Of a stretch of 64,000 nucleotides of DNA, positions 31,120 to 43,783 are shown piece after piece. Within the stretch, counting starts at the first letter, position 1. The number at the start of each line of letters is the position of its first letter. A program made the position numbers and the translations under genes. This stretch comes from Marchantia polymorpha subsp. ruderalis. Taxonomy: Eukaryota > Streptophyta > Marchantiopsida > Marchantiales > Marchantiaceae. Below the pieces are notes generated by a model. The model was not told the DNA's origin. It worked only from the letters and a program-made list of their open reading frames with translations, and ran no database searches. Location of the stretch: the NCBI GenBank assembly GCA_037833965.1, contig AP031355.1, positions 26,933,501 to 26,997,500 on the forward strand, read 5' to 3'.

Positions 31120-31841
31120 TGTGGTAACCCACTTTTTGTTTTTGTACGGAATTTAAAACAATTTTGGAAAACAATACCGCAGCGGCTGTGTAAATGGTGA
31201 TCGGTACATTTAAATAGAGTGAAGATGGATAATCACGGGTCTCGTATGATCTTGTAGTATCCAGAAGTTGGGCGCAATGTCCGGAATAGGCGCCCCGACC
31301 TGAACGATCAATTCTGAAGGATTTCTCCTTCGGCGCAAGGCGCATAATCCGCCTTAGGCAATACGCCTTTGGCGCTAGGGAAATCCCTCAGAGCTTATTC
31401 AATTCACAACGCCTCGACTTGGTTAGGGTCTCGTTGGAAAGAACTCAACACGCTCGTTCTAACGAGTCTAAAATTGCTTAGAACGGATGAGGAATCATGG
31501 AGTTGTGACTATCGGAAGATACAAAGACGTATGCCTTCGGCGGTAAGTCCGCCGGAAGCAGCGAGGCTGCAGCGACGACAGTGGTGGCAGACAACGCAGA
31601 CACTACGAAGTCACACTCATGACAGTCGTCGGAGAATTCAGTGGCGACCGAAATCCTCAGTTCGGAGGATGACGAAGGAGGATCGCCGAAATCGGCATCG
31701 GGATCGAGTGAGGAGGAGAAACAATCAGTGGCAGGCACGCCGACGGCGGCACTCTGCGAGCAAGTGGTACCTCTGTTGAGGTACCTTGATCGCAAAGTAG
31801 AGAAGTATGCAGACCCCCGCCAGCCTGGGTCCTACGTCGAA
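31120..31841 (+). mobile_element. Solo LTR F, first piece
   Basis: Begins TGTGGTAACCCAC after ACTGT (31115-31119). The partner duplication is at 40813-40817. F is on the plus strand and internally deleted: after about 440 bp of leader it jumps into the end of the U3 frame (from about 31560). It is cut at TCGAA (31837-31841) by element H. Because F entered only about 50 bp from the end of C in inverse orientation, the two LTR termini form a diverged palindrome centred near 31120. Confidence 0.92.
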
Positions 31842-34228
31842 TGTGAGCCTAAACTCCCCACCCTTCAGCGTTTGTAGTCCAGGTGGGGGTTCGAGCTCCC
31901 ATAATCTAACTTCTCTGCTCTGAACCATGTGGTCAAAGTGTGTTCAAGGCAATGAGATCATAAACACTTGCTCTTTCACAGACAAATTATCCAGAACTGA
32001 AAATAATAACTTGCTGTCTACTATTTCCACAAGAGCAACATACAAGCTCTTTGTTACAGAAAGATCTAACCCAACTCTGGGTGACTTTCTCAATACCACA
32101 TCCGCTGTGGTCTATCCTAGCTTTGAGTTCCACTCCCAATTCATACTCAGATTTCAGTGTCGATTTCTCAGCTTCCACCTTCAGACTCCACCAGATTCCT
32201 CTCTCAGATTCAACTCCCCCTTTTCAGTTTCAATTTCAGATCCCGACTGTCAGATTTCAGTCTCAGATTTCGCTTCACTCTCAACTCCCCTTCTCAGGTC
32301 TTCCACTCTGATCTCAGCTCCCACTCACAGATTACACTTCAATCTCAGATCCCACTCTCAGGTCTTCCACTCACAGATTACACTTCAATCTCAGATCCCA
32401 CTCTAATTTCACTCTCAGATACAATTCCACCCACAAGAGGTTGCTTCCTCCTTATCTCGAACACTCCACACTCCCCTCCTAATCTTCACCACTTCCCTGC
32501 GAAAATCACTCACATCCACACCCTATCCTGCGACCAATCCCACCAGCGTCTTCACACAATGGCACACCACACAATCTATATCACCAGGCCGAAAATTCCT
32601 CTCCAACGTTCAAGGGCCGAGTCACCCACAGCCCGCGTGAATGCCGTTCCCGCGATGATGGGCAACGGCCTGGCTCCCATGTGCAACTCCATGCCCCGCC
32701 GCTATCACACTTGTACAGTCTTTATTCATGACCACATCAACATCTGCCGTCCGAAATCTTCTTCCGCGCACCGCCGAAGGCATCCCCCGCCGAAGACACT
32801 CTTCTGCACCTTTGCCTGTCTATAACAGTCACCCCGACGCCCATAACTCACGGATCCCTGCTTCGTTTGAAAGGTTCTTGGGCTCGTTCGAACAAGCGTG
32901 TTGTGCTCTTTCCAACGAGCTCCTAACTAAGTCAAACCAATAAGAATTGAGAAAGTTATGACGATTGTACTTTTCCGCCGAAGGCATTTGCCTATGCACA
33001 AGCGTCCTACACGCAGGCCGTCCTTGGGCCAAAGGCCCCTCTATATGTTAACGCCGAAGGCCCCTCTAATTGTTAACCCCGAAGGCCTCTCGCCTAACCA
33101 TGACAGCCGCTTTCGATACTCATAACTCAGTGATGACTGATCCGTTTTAAGAGATCTTGGTCTCGTTGGAACCACCGCGTCGAGTTCTTTTCAACGAAAC
33201 CCGAATCAAGTCAAACCGCTAAGAATTGAAAAAGATATGCCGGTTTTACTGCTTCGCCGAAGGCTTGCAACCGCCGGAGGCGTTCGTCCGCGCATAGGAA
33301 AAAAGTTGAACTCACTTCCGCGTAGGCGGAATTCCCGGCGGAGGCGAACTCCTTCCGCCGAAAGCGAACGTCTACGTATCTTCCGATAGTCATAACTCCC
33401 TAAGTCCTCCTCCGTTCCAAGCGTCCTTGGGCTCGTTAGAACGAGCGTGTTGAGCCCTTTGCAACGAGACCCTAACCAACGCAAACCGTTAAGAATTGAA
33501 AACGTTATCACGGTTTTACTGTTTCGCCGAAGGCCTGCAACCGCCGGAGGTGTTCGTCCGCGCATAAGACTAAAGTTGAACTCCCTTCCGCGTAGGCGGA
33601 ATTCCCGGCGGAGGCGAACTCCTTCCGCCGAAGGCGAACGTCTACGTATCTTCCGATAGTCATAACTCCCTAAGTACTCATCCGTTCCAAGCGTTCTTGG
33701 GCTCGTTAGAATGAGCGTGTCGAGCCCTTTTCAACGAGACTCTAACTCACGCAAACTGTTAAGTATTGAAAACGTTATCATGGTTTTACTCTTCCGCCGA
33801 AGGCGTTTGCCTATGTACAGGCCGCCTAGGCGCAACCCGCCGAAGGCCCTCCATATCAGAAACTTCCGCCGCTCCTAACTCGGTGATGCCTTATCCGTTT
33901 CAAGAGTTCTTGGTCTTGTTGGAACAAGCGTCGCGAGCTCTTTCTAACAAGACCCTAACTGAGTCAAAGCGTCACACATTGAAAACGTTATGAGAGTTTC
34001 ACTTCTTCGCCGAAGGCCTTTTTCCGAAGGGACTTCATCGAAGGCACTTCGCCGAAGACCTTGCCTCGAAGGCCTCCTTCCGCACCTCTTGCCCCCTAAC
34101 CATCACACCAACTCCTAATCTCGCAGAAACTTTCAAAAAACCCCAAGCTTAATTTTGCAACAGCTTAAATCCAAACTTTTAACTCTCATAACGTTAAAAA
34201 GACATGCGAGCACAGTTTTGTGCTCACA
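31842..34228. mobile_element. Element H: 2387-bp solo LTR-like insertion of a different family
   Basis: Ends are TGTGAGC and GCTCACA, a perfect 7-bp inverted repeat in TG...CA form. It is flanked by TCGAA on both sides (31837-31841 and 34229-34233), inside the U3 frame of F. No protein domain is recognised. The left 1 kb is pyrimidine-rich low complexity with a tandem duplication (about 32283-32402, CAGGTCTTCCACTC units). The right half is made of five copies of a 130-bp module. The ends and 5-bp duplication suggest a solo LTR of a second Ty3/gypsy family. Its leader shares modules and GCCGAAGGC units with the LTRs around it. Confidence 0.85.
32838..34010 (+). repeat. Five copies of a 130-bp CATAAC...GTTATG module in H
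   Basis: Starts near 32838, 33122, 33389, 33659 and 33872. Each begins CATAACTC (or a close variant), continues TCCGTTnnAAG, TTCTTGG, CTCGTT, GAGCnCTTT and CAACGAGACCCTAAC, and ends GAAAACGTTATG, followed by TTTTACT and a GCCGAAGGC unit. Single copies occur in the leaders of A (about 3680-3800, reversed), B, D, C (about 30635-30750) and G (about 39225-39385). Confidence 0.75.
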
Positions 34229-34233
34229 TCGAA

Positions 34234-34843
34234 TTAGTGCGTAGGCAGACTCGCTCTAAAGTCCACACAAATTGTTGGCCCGTCTGGATGGGGATCTTAG
34301 CTCGTAGATGAGCTAAATTCTGAGCAGGCTAAGAATCGAATTTTGTCAGAGGAGCTCGTGCGATAGACACGGTTGTTGGAGCAGTGTCAGCTCGCACGTC
34401 AAGCGGATGAAGAATTAATCCGCAAATTGCAATCCGAGTGCGGGGAATTGAGAGCGCAACGTGCGGAGGCCGAATTGCAGTTGGTTGTAGTTGAAGACGA
34501 TCGCCGGCGGGAGGCAGATTGCACGAAGGAAGAGTTGGCGAGGCGAGTCAGCCCCTGTCTCAGAAGTTACACCCACAGGTAAGTGGCGGCGCAGGAGAAA
34601 CTCACACTGCGCGAGTTAGAGCTTCGTGCGGCAGGTTTGGTGTCAGGTGACAGTCGTAGCCGGCGGCGAGTGGCGAAGAAGTTAGATTCAATTCTGTCGA
34701 AGTCGCGGGACGCCATGGACACCCTCGAGATAGAGGTTACTGCGGTATTGCGGCGGCTGGAACTGCGCAGTCGAGCTAAAGACTAGCAGGGTAGGGAGTT
34801 AGTGCGCGGCAGTCCGTCGCGCAGGAGGCGAAGCACGGGATCT
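34234..34843 (+). mobile_element. Solo LTR F, second piece
   Basis: Resumes after the TCGAA duplication of H with the U3 frame and runs to GATCT (34839-34843), where solo LTR G is inserted. See the pseudogene entry for the coding remnant. Confidence 0.9.
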
Positions 34844-37800
34844 TGTAATAACCCACCAAAGGCTAAAACTGCAGTATGGTGGTAAAAAGATCGAACCCAC
34901 AGGGACAGAGGCAACACACAGAGTAAAAGTGTCACGTTTAACAGACTTTTGTAGAGTTTGAATTCTAGGCGACTGTCACTCCCAGAAATACTGCAGTGCT
35001 CGACTCGGAGGCTCGACTCGGAGGAGGATCTCGACTCGGAGGATGCTCGGAGGATGCACGGTACAGCGTGGTCACTCAACACACACACACACACCTGAAA
35101 CTGGCAAAAGCACAACTCGGAGGTCGGTCAGGACCTCCGCTTCGGATTTCAGGAGGAAAGTGTCTCAAAAGTTCACTCAGAGGTTCTGCAGGTAGTGCCT
35201 CCCACTCCGGCTTTTACTGCCCTTCCGCCAGGAACTAGCGTAGGGTACCCGGACTGGACTTCCCACTTCGGAACGAAGCCTCTTCATACGCCGTGGACGT
35301 CACCCTCGACTATCACACCAAACGCAGGGAGTGCAGACCCGACTGAGAACTTACTGAAAACACGATCCAGTAACACACACACAACCTGAATTACAAACCA
35401 AGGTTTACACGAAGTAATAAAACTTCACATTGGCATTCAGGGAAAACTTCCCGTAGGAGTACAATCAGGATATGTCACTCGAAGGAGTAAGGGTGAACTG
35501 TTCAAGTATCTAACTCGCAGCCGGCTCTGAGCATCAGAAATCACCCGCAGGTGCAGATCCGCACTACTCAAGTCTCTAACCGGGTGCTAGCTCTGAACAT
35601 TCAGCCGAAGGTCTTCAACTACAACATACGGTAACTTCGCTATGCTGCAGCTTCTCTACGTGGTGCCAGGACCAAAATGCACAAACACGCCAAGAAAGTG
35701 AGTTCCTGATCTGTACTTCCGAAACTGGAAGAGTCCCAAGGCAAAACGCCTTGATCTACTTTATACCCACAAAGATCCTAACTAGCACTACGCTATCCTA
35801 TCTACTACTCGCAGCATCTGCGCGAAACCAAACTATTCTACTGCACTCGGCTGATCCGGTGCTGCGCCTCCTGCGCGCCGGACTGCTCCGCTCGCTGTCT
35901 TTACCTTGCCAGTCTTCCGACCGGCTGCGCAACCCCAGGCGTCGGAGCGCTGTAGTGACTTCCGACTCTAAGTGCGCCATAGTGTCGCGCGCACCCGACA
36001 AGAAGGTTTCTAATTTCCTCGCCACTCGCCGCCGACTCCGACTGTCACCCTCCGTCAATGCCGCCGCCCGAAGCTCGAACTCCCTGAGTGTGATCCTCTC
36101 TTGAGCTGCCACCTCCCAATGGGCGTATCCTTTTAGACAACGAGTCACCCGTGTCGCCAACTCTCCTCGCGCCCTGCAGCTGCTCTCCACCTCTGCTAGC
36201 TGCATTTCTGCTTCCGCACGTTGTGCCCTCAAATCCGAGCACTCAGATTGCAAGTTGCGCAACAACTCCTCATCCTCCTTGCGGGCTCTTTGACTTTCTT
36301 CTAAGGCGCGCGTCTGGCGCGCAAGCTCGGCTGCTAGGACGTGGTTTTGTCTCCGCTCTTCCTGCAATTCCTACTCGATCTTTGCCCGCATTAGCTCGGC
36401 ATCCGCCTGACTTTTCGTCGCCGCATCCTCCCTCTGCTGCTGCAAGGCTTGGTATAGCTTCTGTGTGACCGCCAGGTGTTGTCGGAGGGCGGTGTTCCTA
36501 TCCACATATACTTGGCACCTAGAGGCCCACCTTGCCACCTTGCTCCTCGTCCTTCGCCTGATAGTCTCCACATAAGACTGCGGTTTTCTAGTACCCGCGT
36601 ACTTGGATGTCTTGCGATCCAGATATCGCAGGAGTGGAACTATCTGTTCGCACAACACCCCTGTTGGCGTTTTCTGCACCGAATCCGCTTCCTGCTCTTC
36701 CGAGCTCGTCTCATCCTCAGTCTCGAGGATTTCAGTCGCCACCGAATCCCTTGGCGACTCCCTGGAACTGTGGCGCGCAGCAGCTTCCGCTGCGACTGCT
36801 GCTCCACTGCCCGCTAAAATATCCAGGGCAGTGGGAGATCCCACTGCTTGAGCCCCTGTTCCGGCTCGATCTTCGGTCTCCGAAGGGGTCGACGCCGCAG
36901 TGACTCTTGTCACTTTTGCACCGCCCGCTTCTGCTGCCTGCCCTTCCGGCGCAATCTGCGCGGAAGGTGTCTTCGCTGAAGGTGCGTCCGCCGAAGGCGT
37001 CCGCACACTGGTCGTCGGCCCCGTCCGTCTCGCAGTCGGCGAATCTGGCCGACTCTCTGTTGTCCGACTCGCAGTCGGCCGACCAGCAGTTGTCCGACTG
37101 GGAGTCGGATACACCCTGCGCGTCTTGACTCCACTTGGCCTGCTTGCTGGTGGCGTTTTCCCAGAAGTGCCTTCCGCCGAGGACGACCCTCTGAGGGTTG
37201 TTGGCTCGTCAGCCAAACTCTCTTCTGCTTCCGGCCTGCGGTCCGGTTCAACGCGCCGTTCAGTTGGCCTTCCTTCCGCTTGTCGTCCTTCAGTTGTCCG
37301 ACTCGTAGTCGGCCGACTGTCAGTCCGTCCATCTCCTCCCGAAGGCCTTGGTGTCTTCTGTGCAGAGGTATTTGTCGTCTTCCCTAGAATCTGCGCGATT
37401 ATCTCCTCCTGTGTGAGATTCCGCCGGGTCGGAGTTCGCCCGGTCTCCTCAGTACCAGTTGGCATTTTGCGTGCCCTCTGTTTTGGTCGACTGTGAGGCT
37501 CGGGGGTGGGCCGACCACGAGTCGGCGCAGCTGGCACTTCCGGCTGCCTGTCCTCAGGTCTCTCATCCCACTTCCGCTTTCGCGGAATGCGCTCACTTCG
37601 ACGTTCTTCTGCTGCTCTTGCTGGAGCCGGAGCCGGAGGCGTACTGGCAGGTTCCTCGTCCGGATCCGTGTCTACTTCGGCCTCCCTCGAATATCTACCT
37701 GGATAGTTCCGGGTCAGCTGCGGAAACCGTGTTTTCTCAGCATTTGTCAAACATCCCATCGCCCGATAAAACACGATCAAGTAAGGCGATAGATGATTGA

Positions 37801-39749
37801 GGGTTCCTCCTTTCTCTTCTTGCGCATGTTGGCGCGTCACCTTCCACAGGAGCCGTGCCCAATGCACTGGAGCTCCTGACAACACTAGCTCCACAAATTC
37901 TACCTGCCAACCATGCATGTAAGCGGTCTTGGTCGGCTGCAATATCTGCAGCAATGCAGTCGCGACATTTCTCCGCAATCGATCTTTGTAATCCCGTGTC
38001 CGGAAACCGTTCTTGGGATGCCTGGCAACTTTGAAGAGCTCATTGTAGGAGATTTCTTCCTCCTGGGACACCTTCACGCTATCGGCCTCGAAGAGGAGAT
38101 CCCCTTCCTCGCCGGCACACCTGCCCAACACCTGCGCCCAGTTGCAAATGTCCCATCTTTCTGGATGTGGACGGAATCCGCGAGAGGGTTTGTGTCTCTC
38201 CTGCAGATACTCGCGCACCATCTCCGGACATGTCCAGTTCCACCCCCACAGGAAAAAATCGAGCTTCAGCCTCAGCAGCACATCTTGAAATGCGCGTAGA
38301 CCGATCTGCGGCACCCTGAGTGGAGACACTCGCAGCTGGGGAACCTTCGACATTGCGTTGCCTGCACACACAAACGTTCTCCCTTTCGCTCGCTCTCTCA
38401 CAATCGCCACTGCGCGTCGGCCGCTCAAGCACTGACTGCTCACTCTCTCTGCGCTCACGCTCAAGATCGCTACTCGCAATTCTCTCCAAGGTCTGTCAAG
38501 ATCCTTGCGCAATTCGTTTCCGCACTCTCTCCTCTCACTGTAGGTCGCTCCGCTCTTGCGCGTAATCTTGGAAACTGGAATTCGCAAAATCAAGAATGAG
38601 AGAATGAGACTGGAGCGCAGTCTTTTCTTCTCCGATTTCAAGAACGTCCAACGTTCTTACTGGTTACAACGTACGCAGCCGGCTATACGGTCTAACGGTT
38701 CGCCCTTTGCATGCGCGAATTCACGTCTCCGCACTGCGCGCATTCGCATGCGTAAATGTTGAATTCTCTCGCCGCCGCCACCTTCCGGACTCGAGTCCGC
38801 CGCAGGGTATACGTCGGCCATGTTGTCTTTTCCTAACCCGTCCCTCACCGGAGGCGTGTCGCCGCTGGTGCGTTCCTTATCCGTCGGCGCCTTGCTGGAG
38901 GCGCACATCTAGTCGGAGCGAATTACGCTGGCGCGCAGTCGTACCGCTTATCTTGTCCTTTATGCCTCGTCCATTGCTGCCGGCGCATATCCGCCAGCGC
39001 ATCTCATGCCAGCGCATCCGGCCGTCAGCGCCACGTCGGAGGCGTACATCCGACCGGCGCTTTCCTTCCATGAACAGCCGCCAAAGGCGCTTCCGACTCT
39101 GAGTTGGTTTCCTCCTATGAGCGCGTGATTCCGCCGAAGGCACATCGCCGAGGGTGTACGGGAATACTTTCCGGCTGTGAACCCTAGCGCGAACGGCGCA
39201 TGTCCGGCTACGAGTTTTCCGACGCTCATAACTTCTCTGTCCCTGATCCATCTCCGACGCTCTTAACTTCTCCGTCCCTGATCCATCTCCGACGCTCTTG
39301 GGCTCGTTAGGGCGAGCGTCCCTAGCTCTTTCTAATGCAACTTCAACCAACTGGATCTACTGTGTATTCTGATCGTTATGAAGGTTTTCCCCTTCCGTGC
39401 CAGCGGCGCATCGTCGAAGGCGCACTCATGGTCGGACGCCTTCAGAGGTCCGGGCTCTTCTCCTGACGTCTTTAGCAAAACCTCCTCCTGAGGTGTCTGC
39501 GCCGGAAGCGTAGCTTCCTTATACGCTGGAAGCGCGTGAGTAGAGACACCTCAGAAAAGGAGCTTTTGCCGAAGGCGCCGAAGACATTGGCGTTGGTACA
39601 TCCGACTACGTGATTCTTCGTGTCCTCGTGACGATCTCATCAATCCACTCTTTTTAACGTACCCTTTTCTAACTACAACCACTGCTTCGGTACTAGTTTT
39701 CTAAAATTGTTTAAATTCTGCAAAAAAAAACAAAAAGTGTGTTACCACA
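34844..39749 (-). mobile_element. Solo LTR G (4906 bp), diverged subfamily, inserted in F
   Basis: Starts TGTAATAACCCACC, ends GTGTGTTACCACA, with GATCT on both sides (34839-34843 and 39750-39754). TATA box 35757-35765 and hairpin 35737-35753. Its U3 frame (35798-38641) is strongly diverged from A/B/D/E. Its micro-palindromes differ as well: the linker region has repeated AGTCGGCCGACT-type units (about 37000-37320) instead of CGCCTGTGCACAGGCG. The leader (38650-39720) has CGCCAGCGCAT-type repeats and one 130-bp module. Confidence 0.95.
35798..38641 (-). pseudogene. U3 protein of solo LTR G, one nonsense codon
   Basis: The N-terminal part is open for 756 codons (38641 to 36371). Then comes a TAG after AKIE (most likely from CAG), then 189 codons (36367 to 35798) of coiled coil. 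Motifs TRDYKDRLRRN, GGTLNHLSPYLIVFYR and LRYLDRKTSKYAG match copies A/E, while the linker is almost unrelated (PTTSRTTEGR, SRTTESRP, TPSADAPSAKTPSA). Similarity to A and C starts at MSKVPQLRVSPL (Met near 38354), which suggests that the true start is there and not at 38641. Confidence 0.8.
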
Positions 39750-39754
39750 GATCT

Positions 39755-40812
39755 GCAGAGTGTAGCGTAGTGTGGTTCCGTGCAGGCACATAGTACATGG
39801 CATTGTAGTGTAGTGTTAGTTAGGACTTAGAAGGTATAAAGTAGTTCAAGGCGTCTTGCCTTGGCATTCTTCAAGTTCGGAAGTGCAGATCAGGAACTCA
39901 TTTTCTATGCGTGTTTGTGTACTTAGTTCTGTCACCACGCAAGAGGAGCTACAACTTGGCGATCCGCATTTTGTAGCTGAAGGCCTTCGGCCGAATGTTC
40001 AGAGCTAGTGTACTGGTTAGAGACTTGAGTAGTTCGGATCTACACTTGCGGGTGATTGCCGATGCTCAAAGCTAGTTACTAGTTAGATACTTGAACAGTT
40101 TCCCCTTACACTTTCGAGTGACTGTTCCTGATTGTACTCCTTCGGAATTTTTCCCCTGAATGCCAAAGTGAAGTTTTGCTACTTCGAGTAAATCTTGGTT
40201 GTAAATTCAGGTTACGCTGTAGAAGGCGCCCTTGGGGCAAACCTCTGCAGTATTTCTGGGAATGACTAGTGCCTAAGAATTCAAACTCTTCAATAGACTG
40301 TTATGGTGTGCTACTGGATCGTTTCTCAGCTGAGTCTCTTAGTTCGAACCTGTGTTCTCTGCGCGTTTTGTGAGTTGAGTGTGTTCTTCACCGCGTGTGA
40401 GTGACTTCGATCCAAAGTAGGAAGTCCAATCCGGGTTCCCTGTGCTAGCAGAAACTAGTGGAAGGGTTGTAAAAGTCGGAGTTGGGAGTCACTACCCGCA
40501 GATTCGCTGAGTGTTTTCGCGAGAGACTTTCCCCCTGAAATCTTAAGTGGAGGTCCTAACCAACCTTTGAGTTGTTTTTCTATAGTTTTAGGTGTGTGTG
40601 TGTGTTGAGTGAACTACACTGCACTGTGCGACCTCCAAGTGAGCTCCAAGTGAACACTTGTAGTAATTCTGGGAGTGACAGTCGCCCGAGAATTCAAACT
40701 CTTCAATAGTATGTTAAATGTGACACTTTGTACTCTATGTGTTGCCTCTGTCCCTGTGGGTTCGACCTTTCTACCACTATATTGCAGTTTTAGCCTTTGG
40801 TGGGTTATTACA
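39755..40812 (+). mobile_element. Solo LTR F, third piece
   Basis: Resumes after the GATCT duplication of G with the end of the U3 frame, then the TATA box (39835-39843), the hairpin (39847-39863), R/U5 with both internal duplications and a (GT)n tract. It ends GGTGGGTTATTACA at 40812, followed by ACTGT (40813-40817), the partner of 31115-31119. Net F length without G and H is about 2.4 kb. Confidence 0.95.
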
Positions 40813-40867
40813 ACTGTTTTCCAAAAGTGTTTAAATTCCGCGCAAAAACAAAAAGTGAGTTACCACA
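40813..40867 (-). mobile_element. LTR C, terminal piece (third piece)
   Basis: Starts with the second ACTGT and contains the first 50 bp of LTR C on its own strand. In plus reading it ends GAGTTACCACA at 40867. The adjoining bases are CTGCG, which do not match ACGAG before 16084, so C has no surviving target duplication. Confidence 0.8.
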
Positions 40868-41830
40868 CTGCGAAGTAGAGCAGACGATTGGACGGGTAGC
40901 GAGTTAGTGCGAAGTCGGCCTTCGCATCGGAGGCATAGCAGATGAAGCGTAGAGTAGAGTGTTAGGTAGTGAGGATCTTAGAGTGTTTAAAGTAGTTCAA
41001 GGCGTTGGCCTTGGCGGATATTCCAATTTCGGAAGTTCAATTCATGAACTCGTTTTCTCTACGCGTTTGTGTCCTTTGTTCAGTTACCGCACAAGAGGAG
41101 CTACAGCTTGTCGAAGCTACCGCATTTTGTAGCTGAAGGCCTTTGGCCGAATGTTCTGAGCTAGCAGATAGTCTAGTCATGATCTTCAAATTCGGACTTA
41201 CACTTTCGGACGATTTTTCCTGATTGTACTCCTTCGGAATTTTTCCCGCTAAATGCCAAAGTGAAGTTTTGTTACTTCGGAGTAAGCCTTGGTTGTAAAT
41301 TCAGGTTGTGTGTGTTACGCTGCTTGAGGCGCCTTCGGGGTAAGCCTCCGCAGTATTTCTGGGAATGACTAGTGCTTGAGAATTCAAACTCGTCAATAGA
41401 CTGTTAAGTTGTGACATTGGATCTTTTCTCGATTGAGTTTCTCAGTTCGGATTTCTGTATTCTCTACGCGTTTTGTGAGTTGAGTATGTTGTTCACCGTG
41501 TGAGAGTGACTTCGGTTTGAAGAAGGTACAGCATCCGAAGTAGGAAGTCCAACCCGGATGCCATGCACTAGCAGTAACTAGTGGAAGGGTTGTGAATTCG
41601 GAGTTGGAGTCACTACCTGCAAATCCTTTGAGTGTACCCTTGGGAAACTTTCCCCCTGAAACTTTAAGTAGAGGTCCTAACCGACCTCTGAGTTGTGCTT
41701 TTATAGTTTCAGGTGTGTATTGGGGTGAACTACGCTGCACTGTGCGAACTCCGAGTTGAGCAATTGCATTATTTCTGGTAATGATAGTAGCCTGAGAATT
41801 CAAACTACTCAATAGTATGTTAAAATGTGA
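40868..41830 (+). mobile_element. LTR fragment K, 3' part of a diverged LTR, truncated at both ends
   Basis: Begins inside the end of the U3 frame (LRSRADDWTGSELVRSRPS, then TGA at 40940-40942). It continues with a degenerate TATA (near 40986), the CAAGGC/GCCTTG hairpin (40998-41013) and the R/U5 duplications. It stops at 41830 about 95 bp before the expected LTR end, where host sequence begins. It is the oldest-looking copy. Its missing left part was probably lost with the insertion of C or by rearrangement. Confidence 0.8.
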
Positions 41831-42277
41831 TCACAACTCAATCCCACCAAAACCCAAACTTTTATCTCCGTTTCACCAAGCATGCTCAGACACTCCACCA
41901 GCCACTTGTGCCAACGGGTAACTAAAACAATTCTCTAATAATGCCATCTACGTCTTGGTAACTGGCCTTTTGGCCCATCAATTGATATTTTGTCATTAAA
42001 TTGTACAATCATATCTAATGTAATGTATGCTGTATTGAACCCTTCTAATGGAGAAGGCTTAGCAAATGAATGAATCGTGTGTATCCTGTCGTTTATCTAA
42101 AATCAGAGCCTGCTGTTTCCAAGTTTATCACTACAATTATACTTGGAAGAGGAATCTATGGTCATATGTGCTTTTCCGAAGTGAGGCTTCGCTTCCTAAT
42201 TGCCACAGCCAGCACCACATCTACATTGGAACTTCATGATTTGCCTAATTCATGACAATCTGCAAATCAAGCCTTTG

Positions 42278-43529
<1,252 letters not shown>

Positions 43530-43776
43530 CTTGAGAATTCTTGATCGATGCGCTCCTTTTGCGTCGACTCGTGCAGGTCGAGGAATAAAACTGAAAGGTG
43601 ACTCCGAATCCGCTCAAATTGTAAAGCTGATATGAATCCTCGATGCGCCTGAAGTTTTGAAGCACTTGATTCTCCTTCCAAGGATGATTATACTGGACTT
43701 CAGGAGGTGTAGATGTGCAGGCAGCAACTGAACTTGATAGTTGTGCTTTGGATGGAATGTTGTGCTCACCCGGGAG

Positions 43777-43783
43777 ATATATA
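43777..43783 (-). promoter_or_regulatory. TATA box of peroxidase a
   Basis: The minus strand reads GTGTATATATCTCC about 250 bp upstream of the ATG, aligned with the TATA boxes of genes b and c. About 100 bp further up lies the palindrome GTGGAA-CGG-TTCCAC (near 43880). Confidence 0.6.

Larger units (their letters stand above)
31641..34788 (+). pseudogene. U3 protein remnant of solo LTR F, split by element H
   Basis: The first part (31641-31841) reads the acidic run and LRYLDRKVEKYADPRQPGSYVE. After H, the frame resumes at 34234 with LVRRQTRSKVHT. A deletion follows, then the coiled coil (34373-34582 and 34583-34788). Stops include TAG for CAG near 34364, a TAA at 34580 and a TAG near 34786 replacing Trp. 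The N-terminal domain and linker are deleted. It is non-functional. Confidence 0.8.

Noticed and set aside
31842-31910. GGTTCGAGCTCCC near the left end of H, similar to a tRNA T-arm or B box, suggesting a SINE or tRNA gene
   Set aside because: No A box, no cloverleaf, no poly(A) tail. The ends and 5-bp duplication fit an LTR better.
32157-32825. 222-codon open frame in H rich in Ser, Phe and Gln
   Set aside because: It arises from pyrimidine-rich low-complexity tandem sequence. There is no domain and no second copy to compare.
16084-40867. LTR C as part of a complete element with internal region
   Set aside because: Neither side shows a primer binding site or polypurine tract. It is treated as a solo LTR or rearranged LTR without a matching target duplication (ACGAG versus CTGCG).
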